Source of the DNA: Pleionea sp041591085 | GTDB lineage: Bacteria > Pseudomonadota > Gammaproteobacteria > Enterobacterales > Kangiellaceae | Assembly: GCA_041591085.1 (NCBI GenBank) | Contig: JBFHSP010000006.1 | Location: forward strand, 1 to 48,785 | Reading direction: 5' to 3' | DNA length: 48,785 bases | Shown: one piece after another, positions 16,810-24,594 of the stretch | Layout of the letters: every line of letters begins with the position of its first letter | Numbering within the stretch: the stretch's first letter is position 1 | The notes under the pieces: model-generated | What the model was told of the DNA's origin: nothing | What the model saw: only the letters and a program-made list of their open reading frames with translations | Database searches by the model: none | Made by a program: the position numbers and the translations under genes

Positions 16810-18324
16810 TTAACTGTTGATTTCAGCTAATTTAACTTTCCAAATGGCCGGCCCAGTTTTGTGCACCGACTCACCACCTGAGTCCACCGCAACCGTCACC
16901 GGCATGTCTTCAACTTCAAATTCATAAATGGCTTCCATTCCTAAGTCTTCAAAAGCGATCACTTTCGATTTCTTAATTGCTTTTGAAACCAAGTAAGCAG
17001 CACCGCCCACCGCCATTAAATACACTGCTTTGTGGTTTTTGATTGATTCGATTGCCGCATCGCCTCGTTCAGCCTTACCAATCATCCCCATTAAACCGGT
17101 TTTAGAAAGCATCATTTCTACGTATTTATCCATGCGAGTAGAGGTTGTTGGGCCTGCAGGCCCCACCACTTCATCACCTACTGCATCAACAGGACCGACG
17201 TAATAGATAAACTTACCTTTAAAGTCTACGCCATCTGGCAATGACTCACCTTTAGCAAACAGATCATGAATACGTTTATGAGCTGCGTCACGGCCTGTTA
17301 ATATTTTACCTGATAACAATAAAGTCTCACCCGGTTTCCAGCTTGCAACTTCATCTGCAGTAATTCCATCTAAATTGACTTTTTTTACCTTGTCGCCAAG
17401 TTCCCAAGTGATCTCTGGCCAATCAGATAGTTTGGGGGCTGGGATATCCGCCGGCCCACTACCATCTAGAGTAAAGTGAGCATGACGAGTTGCAGCACAA
17501 TTTGGGATCATTGCAACGGGCAATGATGCGGCATGAGTTGGGCAGTCTTTAATTTTAATATCTAAAACAGTGGTTAACCCGCCTAATCCTTGAGCACCGA
17601 TCCCTAATTTATTGACGCCATCAAATATTTTTAATCGTAACTCTTCAACTGAATTTTGCGCGCCCTTCGCTTTGAGCTCATGGATATCAATAGGATCCAT
17701 TAATGACTCTTTAGCCATCACCATCGCTTTTTCAGCCGTGCCACCAATACCAATTCCTAGCATCCCAGGTGGACACCAACCAGCACCCATTTTAGGAACG
17801 GTTTCTAAAACCCAATCAAGAATAGAATCATTAGGGTTAAGCATAGCGAACTTAGATTTATTTTCAGAGCCACCACCTTTTGCGGCGACGTCCACTGACA
17901 CGGTTTTACCAGGTACCATTTCTATATGAACCACTGCTGGCGTATTATCCTTGGTGTTTTTTCGTGGCCCAACCGGATTTTCCACGACGGAAGCTCGCAA
18001 AGGATTGTCAGGATTCATATAAGCCCGGCGAACGCCTTCATCAACCATTTGTTGAACCGTCAAATCAGAATCCCACTGAACTTGCATACCAATTTTAACA
18101 AAGACAGTTACGATACCTGTGTCTTGGCATACCGGTCTGTGGCCCTGAGCCGACATTCTTGAATTAATTAAAATCTGAGCGATTGCATCTTTTGCCCCAG
18201 AGCTTTGCTCTTTTTGATAGGCTTCATACATTGCATCAATGAAATCTTTTGGATGATAGTACGAGATAAATTGCAAAGCGTTTTCAACGCTTTCAATAAA
18301 GTCGGCTTTTTTTATAGTCGCCAT
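16810..18324 (-). CDS. fumA: Class I (iron-sulfur) fumarate hydratase
   Basis: Oxygen-sensitive fumarase that interconverts fumarate and malate. It carries the alpha domain (about 1-290) and beta domain (about 320-504) fused in one 504-residue chain, as in FumA/FumB. Likely [4Fe-4S] cysteines are in PVCQDTG, GWCPPG or nearby, and PNCAATRH. KGGGSENKSK and GPAGPTTSTRMD are family signatures. I start at the ATG at 18324 because a perfect GGAGG lies nine bases upstream; the longer frame to 18375 adds 17 non-homologous residues. First gene of the fum-prpB-prpC unit. Its promoter must lie in the last 80 bases before, or inside, the repeat element at 18408-18678. Confidence 0.93.
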   Translation of the reverse strand: MATIKKADFIESVENALQFISYYHPKDFIDAMYEAYQKEQSSGAKDAIAQILINSRMSAQGHRPVCQDTGIVTVFVKIGMQVQWDSDLTVQQMVDEGVRRAYMNPDNPLRASVVENPVGPRKNTKDNTPAVVHIEMVPGKTVSVDVAAKGGGSENKSKFAMLNPNDSILDWVLETVPKMGAGWCPPGMLGIGIGGTAEKAMVMAKESLMDPIDIHELKAKGAQNSVEELRLKIFDGVNKLGIGAQGLGGLTTVLDIKIKDCPTHAASLPVAMIPNCAATRHAHFTLDGSGPADIPAPKLSDWPEITWELGDKVKKVNLDGITADEVASWKPGETLLLSGKILTGRDAAHKRIHDLFAKGESLPDGVDFKGKFIYYVGPVDAVGDEVVGPAGPTTSTRMDKYVEMMLSKTGLMGMIGKAERGDAAIESIKNHKAVYLMAVGGAAYLVSKAIKKSKVIAFEDLGMEAIYEFEVEDMPVTVAVDSGGESVHKTGPAIWKVKLAEINS

Positions 18325-18407
18325 AGACTGAAACCTCCGATGGAACTGACTAGGCAGTGATTTTGCGCTGCACAACCTTACATGAATCGTAAAATTGGTT
18401 CAATAAT

Positions 18408-18678
18408 TCTAGGGTCTGATGATCTTTCGAGTTTGTTTTTGCAGCAGATTGATGAGTATTTGTACAAGACAGAGTCAATGAGTGTAGTTATATTACACAA
18501 ATTGACTATTACACAGTAAAAGTACTCAACAAACACTGCCCTTGAGGCTCATTTAAAAGCATCCTACGCTGTGCAGCTCGTCGTTTACATAGAATCACTA
18601 TGCATCTCTCCTCGCGTCGTACGCAGAACACTTTTATTATAAACAAAATCTGAACGCGAAAGATCATCAGACCCCAGA
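18408..18678. mobile_element. MITE-like non-coding element with terminal inverted repeats
   Basis: A perfect 18-bp inverted repeat, GGGTCTGATGATCTTTCG (18412-18429) and its complement (18657-18674), encloses about 230 bases of non-coding DNA. Allowing two mismatches, the arms grow to 26 bases (18408-18433 and 18653-18678). Inside, AGTCAAT..ATTGACT (18473-18507) encloses GTGTA..TACAC, a second hairpin. There is no open reading frame of transposase size and no clear target duplication. This is the build of a miniature inverted-repeat element moved in trans. It fills most of the 443-base gap between fum and pabB. Confidence 0.6.
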
Positions 18679-18767
18679 CATAACTTTGGTATTATAACGC
18701 GCTTATTCAGTGTAAGCTCCGCAAATGTGTTAGATCGGTAGAATCTTTAACCAGTTGACTATTTTTT

Positions 18768-20162
18768 ATGCAGTTTCATTCCTTTCCTTATCTAGGACGT
18801 AAAAGCGCACATCACTATTTTAGTAGAGTGGTCGATTCGCCCTTTTCCCTTTTATTTGACAGTTCACAGAACAGTATTGATAACAATCGATTTGATATCA
18901 TCTTGACTCAACCAAAAATCGTATGCGAGTTTAAAAAACAACAACTTGTCATTTCAAAAAATGACAATATTACCTGCATCAATAAAACAGAAGCCCTCAA
19001 AGAATTTCTTGAACTTTATAGCAACTTATATCAACTATCAGATCAACAAAGTCGAGTTAATAAATCAAGCCCAAACTTAGAGATCCCCTTTACTAGTGGT
19101 CTTGCTGGAGTATTTGGTTATGACTTTGGGCAGTGGCTAGAAACACTGACAACCAATCACAAAGACGACTGTGATTTACCCGATGCCTTGGTTGGCTTTT
19201 ATGAGTTACCACTCATTATTGATCACGTAAACCAGAGTGTGACGCTATACAACTACGCCTATAACGAAACTCAAGCAACAAAACTCGTCAAAATATTTAG
19301 CACCGCAACGAATCGTAATTCACCATCATTTAAAGTAAAAACCAACTGGAGCTCTAATTTAACTGAAGCTGAATATCAAAATGCATTTAATCGAGTTAAG
19401 GATTACTTAAACGCTGGCGACTGTTATCAAATCAATTTAACCCAGCAGTTTTCAGCTAATTATGAAGGTGATCTTTGGCAAGCTTACCAACATTTATCCA
19501 CTCTTAATTCAGCGCCCTTTTCAGGTTACTTTAACGGCAATAACTTTACCTTGCTAAGCGTATCACCGGAAAGATTTATCGCGGTCAATAGCCATCATGC
19601 GATCACTCAACCAATTAAAGGAACAAGACCACGCTCTTCCGATCCGCTTGAAGATGAAAAACTAAAACAAGAGTTGTTTCTTAGCGAAAAAGACAATGCT
19701 GAAAATTTAATGATTGTCGATTTACTACGTAATGACCTATCAAAAACAGCCGCTAAGAACTCAGTTAAAGTGACCGAGCTTTTTGGCCTTTATTCGTTTC
19801 CTTCTGTACATCATTTAATATCAACAATTGAGTCACAATTAAAACCCAGTGTGTCAGCGCTTGATGTTTTTTTAAAGTCATTTCCTGGGGGATCAATTAC
19901 AGGAGCACCTAAAATTCGGGCGATGGAAATCATTGATGAGTTAGAGCCAACTCGTCGTCATTTTTATTGTGGCTCACTTGCTTATTTTAGTTTTAATAAT
20001 CGTTCCGATTCCAATATATTAATTCGGACGGTTATAGCGACAAAAGACCGGATGATTTGCAGTGCCGGTGGAGGCCTAGTATTAGACTCTAATTATCAAG
20101 ATGAATATTTAGAATCCTTTAGTAAAGTCAGCAAAATTTTAAAGCCTTTAGAAGAACTATGA
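18768..20162 (+). CDS. pabB: Aminodeoxychorismate synthase component I
   Basis: Converts chorismate plus ammonia (from the PabA glutaminase) to 4-amino-4-deoxychorismate for folate synthesis. It has 464 residues (453 in E. coli). The catalytic lysine that marks PabB rather than TrpE is K284 in QPIKGTRPR. The C-terminal chorismate-binding motifs IVDLLRNDLSKTA, GGSITGAPKIRAMEII and YCGSLAYFSF are complete. The ATG at 18768 has no strong ribosome site. It overlaps nudL by four bases, and pabB-nudL-sdaA is also the E. coli order. It lies just downstream of the MITE-like element, which may have displaced its upstream region. Confidence 0.93.
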   Translation: MQFHSFPYLGRKSAHHYFSRVVDSPFSLLFDSSQNSIDNNRFDIILTQPKIVCEFKKQQLVISKNDNITCINKTEALKEFLELYSNLYQLSDQQSRVNKSSPNLEIPFTSGLAGVFGYDFGQWLETLTTNHKDDCDLPDALVGFYELPLIIDHVNQSVTLYNYAYNETQATKLVKIFSTATNRNSPSFKVKTNWSSNLTEAEYQNAFNRVKDYLNAGDCYQINLTQQFSANYEGDLWQAYQHLSTLNSAPFSGYFNGNNFTLLSVSPERFIAVNSHHAITQPIKGTRPRSSDPLEDEKLKQELFLSEKDNAENLMIVDLLRNDLSKTAAKNSVKVTELFGLYSFPSVHHLISTIESQLKPSVSALDVFLKSFPGGSITGAPKIRAMEIIDELEPTRRHFYCGSLAYFSFNNRSDSNILIRTVIATKDRMICSAGGGLVLDSNYQDEYLESFSKVSKILKPLEEL

Positions 20163-20794
20163 ATATTTCACGTTATACATTAATGCAAGCACTAGGTGCC
20201 TCAGCAGTCAATGAGCACACTGCTGATATTGACGTACAGGAAAAAAAGTTACTCACACCATCGGCTGTTTTAGTGCCTTTAGTAGAACGGGTAATTAGAA
20301 ACAACGCTTCTTATCATGTTTTACTCACCAAACGAGCCAATCATTTAAAGCATCATGCAGGCCAAATCAGTTTTCCCGGCGGGCGTGCTGAGTTAAGTGA
20401 TCCCACTTTAGAGCACACTGCTTTGCGTGAAACTTTTGAGGAAACGGGGATTACACCAAAAAGAGTTGAGGTGATTGGCCGACTACCAAATCATCAAACC
20501 ATTTCGCGTTATTTAATAACACCCTTTGTTGGGATCATTGGCGACGACTATCAATTAACACTCGATCAACAAGAAGTATCAGAAGCTTTTGAAGTGCCAC
20601 TTTCATTTGTTTGTAATCCTGCCAATCATACTTTGCAAAGCGCTTTTTTTCAGGGGCAAAAGCGATACTACTATTCGATCAAATACGATAACTATAATAT
20701 TTGGGGAGCCACTGCTCGAATTCTGGTTGAGTTTAGTAAACACCTTTACCCGCTATCTCAAACATTGCCGACAGATTCGACCAGCCCGCCATAA
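20159..20794 (+). CDS. nudL: CoA pyrophosphatase, Nudix family (NudL)
   Basis: Nudix hydrolase of the CoA-diphosphatase group, expected to cut CoA into 3',5'-ADP and phosphopantetheine. It has 211 residues. The group-specific signature, from LLTKRANHLK through HHAGQISFPGG, is at about 55-75 and is followed directly by the Nudix box at 75-98 (RETFEETGI). The ATG overlaps the pabB stop. Position between pabB and sdaA matches E. coli yeaB (nudL). A short low-homology proline/serine tail ends the protein. Confidence 0.9.
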   Translation: MNISRYTLMQALGASAVNEHTADIDVQEKKLLTPSAVLVPLVERVIRNNASYHVLLTKRANHLKHHAGQISFPGGRAELSDPTLEHTALRETFEETGITPKRVEVIGRLPNHQTISRYLITPFVGIIGDDYQLTLDQQEVSEAFEVPLSFVCNPANHTLQSAFFQGQKRYYYSIKYDNYNIWGATARILVEFSKHLYPLSQTLPTDSTSPP

Positions 20795-20899
20795 ATAAAA
20801 TTCATTAGGGGATTAACATAAAATAACTTAAAATATGCTCCCTAAACATTTGTTTTTAAACATGTTTGTAACAAAATCACACCAATAAAAGGGTATCCT

Positions 20900-22279
20900 T
20901 TGGCTATCAGCACTTTCGAATTATTCAGTATTGGCATTGGGCCTTCAAGCTCTCACACGGTTGGTCCAATGCGGGCGGCAAGAAGATTTATTTCCGAACT
21001 TCACAAAAAAGGAAAACTATCAGATATTGGCCGAGTGAAAAGTGAACTTTTTGGTTCACTTGGTCAAACAGGAAAAGGCCACGGATCTGATGTCGCCGTA
21101 TTGATGGGACTAGAAGGCAACCGCCCCTCTACCCTCGACCCTGATACCGTACCAAGCAGAATGGAGTACATTCGTTCCAATGGTCAGCTTTGTCTATCGG
21201 GTGAGCACGTTATTCCCTACAACGAAAAAACCGATCTCATCTTTCACCGACGAGAAGTTTTACCTAAACACGCCAATGGCATGAAATTTAACGCATATGC
21301 CAAAGATGGTAGCCTAATAAAGTCTGCTATCTATTACTCGGTAGGCGGAGGTTTCGTAGTCAATGATGACATCGATGCAGATGATCCTTTCGTAGAAGAC
21401 AATACCCAAGTTAAATTCCCCTTTAATACCGCTGAAGAGCTGCTAAAAATAGTTAAAGATGAAGGGATCAGCATTTCAACACTCATGCTCGAAAATGAAA
21501 AAGCTTGGAGAACAGAATCTGAAATCAACACCAAACTACTCACTATTTGGCAAACAATGAAAGGCTGTGTTGACCGAGGCTGTAAACGCGAAGGCATTTT
21601 GCCCGGTGGCTTAAAAGTAAAGCGCCGCGCGCCTAGCCTTTTAAGAAAATTAAAAGCTGCGCAAAACCACAACGATGATCTAGTGATTATGGATTGGGTT
21701 AATTTGTATGCGCTAGCGGTCAACGAAGAAAATGCGGCGGGCGGGCGAGTTGTAACCGCACCTACTAATGGTGCTGCAGGAATTATTCCGGCGGTACTTT
21801 TTTACTATGTTCAACATCACTGTAAAGGCCAAGCTGACGATGAATCGATTGTTCGCTTTTTGTTAACCGCTGCAGCCATTGCAATTTTGTATAAGAAAAA
21901 CGCTTCAATTTCAGGAGCAGAAGTCGGATGCCAAGGAGAAGTTGGGGTCGCCTGCTCTATGGCTGCAGGCGCTTTAACAGAAGTACTCGGAGGAACGCCT
22001 GATCAGGTTGAAAATGCAGCGGAAATTGGTATGGAACATAATTTAGGACTTACTTGCGATCCAGTGGGAGGACTCGTTCAGGTTCCGTGCATCGAGCGAA
22101 ATGCAATGGGAGCAATTAAAGCGATCAATGCGGCACGCCTCGCTTTGCGTGGAGACGGTAGCCACAAAGTTTCACTCGATAAAGTGATCAAAACCATGCG
22201 TGAAACCGGAGCTGATATGAAAACAAAATACAAAGAAACCGCTCGAGGAGGCCTAGCGGTTAATATCATTGAGTGTTAA
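20900..22279 (+). CDS. sdaA: L-serine ammonia-lyase, iron-sulfur type
   Basis: Deaminates L-serine to pyruvate with a [4Fe-4S] cluster. It is a single-chain enzyme of 459 residues (454 in E. coli). The N-terminal GIGPSSSHTVGPMRAAR motif is at about 11-28. Likely cluster cysteines lie in EVGCQGEVGVACS and TCDPVGGLVQVPCIERN. The start is TTG at 20900, with AAAGGG ending six bases upstream; an ATG start would cut off the conserved SSSHT region. It is 105 bases after nudL, probably with its own promoter. A strong hairpin follows, shared with the convergent cysB. Confidence 0.94.
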   Translation: MAISTFELFSIGIGPSSSHTVGPMRAARRFISELHKKGKLSDIGRVKSELFGSLGQTGKGHGSDVAVLMGLEGNRPSTLDPDTVPSRMEYIRSNGQLCLSGEHVIPYNEKTDLIFHRREVLPKHANGMKFNAYAKDGSLIKSAIYYSVGGGFVVNDDIDADDPFVEDNTQVKFPFNTAEELLKIVKDEGISISTLMLENEKAWRTESEINTKLLTIWQTMKGCVDRGCKREGILPGGLKVKRRAPSLLRKLKAAQNHNDDLVIMDWVNLYALAVNEENAAGGRVVTAPTNGAAGIIPAVLFYYVQHHCKGQADDESIVRFLLTAAAIAILYKKNASISGAEVGCQGEVGVACSMAAGALTEVLGGTPDQVENAAEIGMEHNLGLTCDPVGGLVQVPCIERNAMGAIKAINAARLALRGDGSHKVSLDKVIKTMRETGADMKTKYKETARGGLAVNIIEC

Positions 22280-22302
22280 CTAATACTGTAATAGCGAAAC
22301 CT

Positions 22303-22339
22303 AAACGACTCGAAACTCCTAATTTATCGAGTCGTTTTA
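22303..22339. terminator. Bidirectional terminator between sdaA and cysB
   Basis: An 11-bp perfect stem AAACGACTCGA/TCGAGTCGTTT (22303-22313, 22327-22337) with a 13-base loop. It is followed by TTTT on the plus strand and preceded by a short T-run's complement on the other. It sits between the convergent stops. Confidence 0.75.
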
Positions 22340-22350
22340 AACCACAGGAT

Positions 22351-23325
22351 TTAACGCTCTGGAAGAGTTGTGCTACTAAACAAAGCTTTTGTCTCATTTG
22401 CTGAGCGACATCTCGCCACTTTATACAGTAGGTCTTCATTCACATGAGGAGCTACCATTCTTACAAAATCAACAACGTATTTTCTAAAACAAAAGTTCTT
22501 ATGGAATACAATATTTGCTGTACCAGGTGTAAACAGGTGATCGGCATTGATGAGTTTTAAATCACTATCAAAATCTGAGTTAAACGCCATTCGAGCAATA
22601 ATCCCAACACCCATCCCCATTCTTACGTAAGCTTTCAATATTTCAGAATCGGTTGCTGTAATCACAAAATCCGGTTCAAGCCCTGCTTGCTTAAAAACAG
22701 CCTCAAGAGAAGACATCTTGCCATCGGGAGTCAGTTTTGCAAGCAGCGGATACTGCACTAGTTTTTCAAGAGTAATATTAGTATCGTTGCTTAAAGGGTG
22801 GTTTCTAGGAACTATGATACAACGATGCCAATGAAAACTAGGCACTTGTACTTTGTCAGCAAACCAATCGTCTCTATCACCATAAATCACTAAATCAACG
22901 TCTCCATGGTCAAGCATGTGATCAATGTGGGCATTAATCCCCTGATGTAAATGCAATCGTACATCAGGGTATTTTTTCTTGAATGACTCTATGACTGAGG
23001 GCAGTAAATAACGAGAAAATGTGTGTGTTGTCGCTATTCTAAAATTACCTCTATCTTCGCAAACGAAGTCTTGTGCAATATCTTGAATTTTACGAGTGAG
23101 TTGGAGTATTTCAGTCGTAACTTCAAGAATTTTGACGCCAGCTGGAGTAATATTGGTTAAATGTTTGCCACTTCGCGTAAACACTTGAACACCTAGCTCA
23201 TCTTCAAGCAGGCGTATTTGTTTACTAATACCAGGCTGCGACGTATAAAGGCTTTCAGCTGTTGCTGAAACATTTAAATCATGTCTTGCTACTTCATAAA
23301 TATATTTTAGTTGCTGCAGTTTCAT
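22351..23325 (-). CDS. cysB: LysR-type cysteine regulon activator CysB
   Basis: Transcription factor that activates sulfate uptake and cysteine synthesis, with N-acetylserine as inducer. It has 324 residues, exactly the E. coli length. The helix-turn-helix is at about 18-40 (NVSATAESLYTSQPGISKQIRLLEDELG). The CysB-specific TTHTFSRYLLP (about 100) and TDSEILKAYVRMGMGVGIIA (about 225) form the sulfate/effector pocket. It ends in LPER like CysB. A 255-base upstream gap contains a DnaA-box match and tandem TGTG-rich repeats. Confidence 0.93.
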   Translation of the reverse strand: MKLQQLKYIYEVARHDLNVSATAESLYTSQPGISKQIRLLEDELGVQVFTRSGKHLTNITPAGVKILEVTTEILQLTRKIQDIAQDFVCEDRGNFRIATTHTFSRYLLPSVIESFKKKYPDVRLHLHQGINAHIDHMLDHGDVDLVIYGDRDDWFADKVQVPSFHWHRCIIVPRNHPLSNDTNITLEKLVQYPLLAKLTPDGKMSSLEAVFKQAGLEPDFVITATDSEILKAYVRMGMGVGIIARMAFNSDFDSDLKLINADHLFTPGTANIVFHKNFCFRKYVVDFVRMVAPHVNEDLLYKVARCRSANETKALFSSTTLPER

Positions 23326-23405
23326 CTACGTCAAATCCTTTAGCCAAAGCCAATGTTTTTATTCCAGATCCTTATTAAATGTAGACAGTAATAAAAAAAA
23401 CACCA

Positions 23406-23458
23406 ATGTGGATAACTCTGTGAAAAAGACTTGAATAGTGTGAGGGTAACTTGTGAAC
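23406..23458. repeat. Imperfect tandem repeats with a DnaA-box match upstream of cysB
   Basis: The 9-mer TGTGGATAA (23407-23415), the complement of the consensus DnaA box TTATCCACA, begins a roughly 18-base unit ending in TGTGAA. A related unit, TGTGAGGGTAACTTGTGAA, follows about 15 bases later (starting near 23440). The repeats are 80-135 bases upstream of the cysB start. They could be regulator sites. A single DnaA box may be chance. Confidence 0.35.
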
Positions 23459-23524
23459 CACTAGATATTGATTTTTGATTAAAATTTGTTCGATACGTAA
23501 ACTTTTTATAGCTTTTTAACCTAA

Positions 23525-23546
23525 GTTCCACGAGGAACATTTTTTT
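23525..23546 (+). other. parS-like palindrome or orphan terminator hairpin
   Basis: GTTCC-ACGA-GGAAC followed by ATTTTTTT. As RNA on the plus strand it is terminator-like, but no plus-strand gene lies upstream. As DNA, AGTTCCACGAGGAACA differs at two of sixteen positions from the TGTTCCACGTGGAACA type of chromosomal parS. It lies 35 bases past the 5'-nucleotidase stop. Confidence 0.35.
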
Positions 23547-23580
23547 AGTTATTAAAATAGTGTGTTCTTTATTCAATTGA

Positions 23581-24486
23581 CTATTCGTTAGCCACTCCGT
23601 GAGGTACATGTCCAGCGGCGACAACTTCGCTTGCTGCACTGCAGTAGTCCTTTTGGTCGTCAAAAAAGATATCAGCATCGTAAGCTTTTAGAAAATCGGC
23701 TTTATTAAGCCCTCCTAAAAACATTGCTTCATCAATACGAATATTCCAACTTCTTAGGGTTCTTACGACCCGTTCGTGTGCGGGAGCTGAGCGTGCCGTT
23801 ACTAGCGCCGTGCGAATTGGGCAGTCCTCTACCCCAAATTCTTGTTGAATCCGGTGCAAAGACGCTAAAAACTGCTTAAACGGCCCGCCTTTTAATGGCT
23901 CTTTTGCCGCTCTTTTTTCACTTTCACTGAATGCTCCAAGCCCTTGTTTTTTATAGATTATTTCCGCCTCATCAGAAAACAAAACGGCATCACCATCAAA
24001 TGCAACTTTCAATTCTCGATGAGTTTGTTCTTTGATGTGAGGTTTAGAAACAATAGTGGCGGCAGCATAACCAGACTCCAGTGCTTTTCTGACATCTTCA
24101 GCGTTAGTCGATAAAAACAGCTGTGCATTAAACGCTGATACATATTGATAAGGCGTTCTACCGCCAGTAAATGCTGCGCGGGTAATAGCTAAGTTGTGGG
24201 CTTCAATTGAATTAAAGATCCGAAGACCAGTGTCTGCACTGTTACGAGACACCAACACGACTTCTACTTTTGGCGATTTTGCGGTGCCTTGGGTATTTAA
24301 AGACAATAATTTTTGCACTAGGTAAAACGCAGAACCAGGATTAAGAGCTTCATCTTCATGCTCAATTTGATAATCTGAATAGGCTTGTACGCCCTCTTTG
24401 GTAAAAATTTCGTGGCTCTCAGCTAAATCAAATAGGGCTGTTGAGCTAATAGCGACGACTAGCTTATCACTTAAAGTTGTTGCCAT
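23581..24486 (-). CDS. Cytosolic 5'-nucleotidase (NT5C1-like)
   Basis: A 301-residue member of the 5-nucleotidase family related to animal cytosolic 5'-nucleotidase I, expected to dephosphorylate nucleoside monophosphates such as AMP. Typical segments are LVVAISSTALFDL (phosphatase motif region with D18), VVLVSRNSADTGLRIFNSI, TGGRTPYQYVSAFNAQLFLS, FDGDAVLFSDEAE (central acidic motif) and IFFDDQKDYC. No signal peptide is present, so it acts in the cytoplasm. It is the gene upstream of cysB on the same strand but is separated by 255 bases. The divergent response-regulator gene begins 108 bases away. Confidence 0.85.
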   Translation of the reverse strand: MATTLSDKLVVAISSTALFDLAESHEIFTKEGVQAYSDYQIEHEDEALNPGSAFYLVQKLLSLNTQGTAKSPKVEVVLVSRNSADTGLRIFNSIEAHNLAITRAAFTGGRTPYQYVSAFNAQLFLSTNAEDVRKALESGYAAATIVSKPHIKEQTHRELKVAFDGDAVLFSDEAEIIYKKQGLGAFSESEKRAAKEPLKGGPFKQFLASLHRIQQEFGVEDCPIRTALVTARSAPAHERVVRTLRSWNIRIDEAMFLGGLNKADFLKAYDADIFFDDQKDYCSAASEVVAAGHVPHGVANE

Positions 24487-24594
24487 AGTTTAAAAATCTC
24501 TCTTAATTTACTGATAAATAGCACAAAATTTGATTTTGCATCTATAATTTTTGAAACGCAACCACACTTAAAAATTACACTTGGTCACCAATTA

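Noticed and set aside
18376..18407. Extension of fum to a start at 18375
   Set aside because: The added 17 residues are not part of class I fumarases, and the perfect GGAGG before ATG 18324 decides the start.
23340..23678. 112-codon minus-strand frame overlapping the end of the 5'-nucleotidase
   Set aside because: It overlaps the nucleotidase in another frame, covers the AT-rich cysB upstream region and shows no domain or ribosome site.
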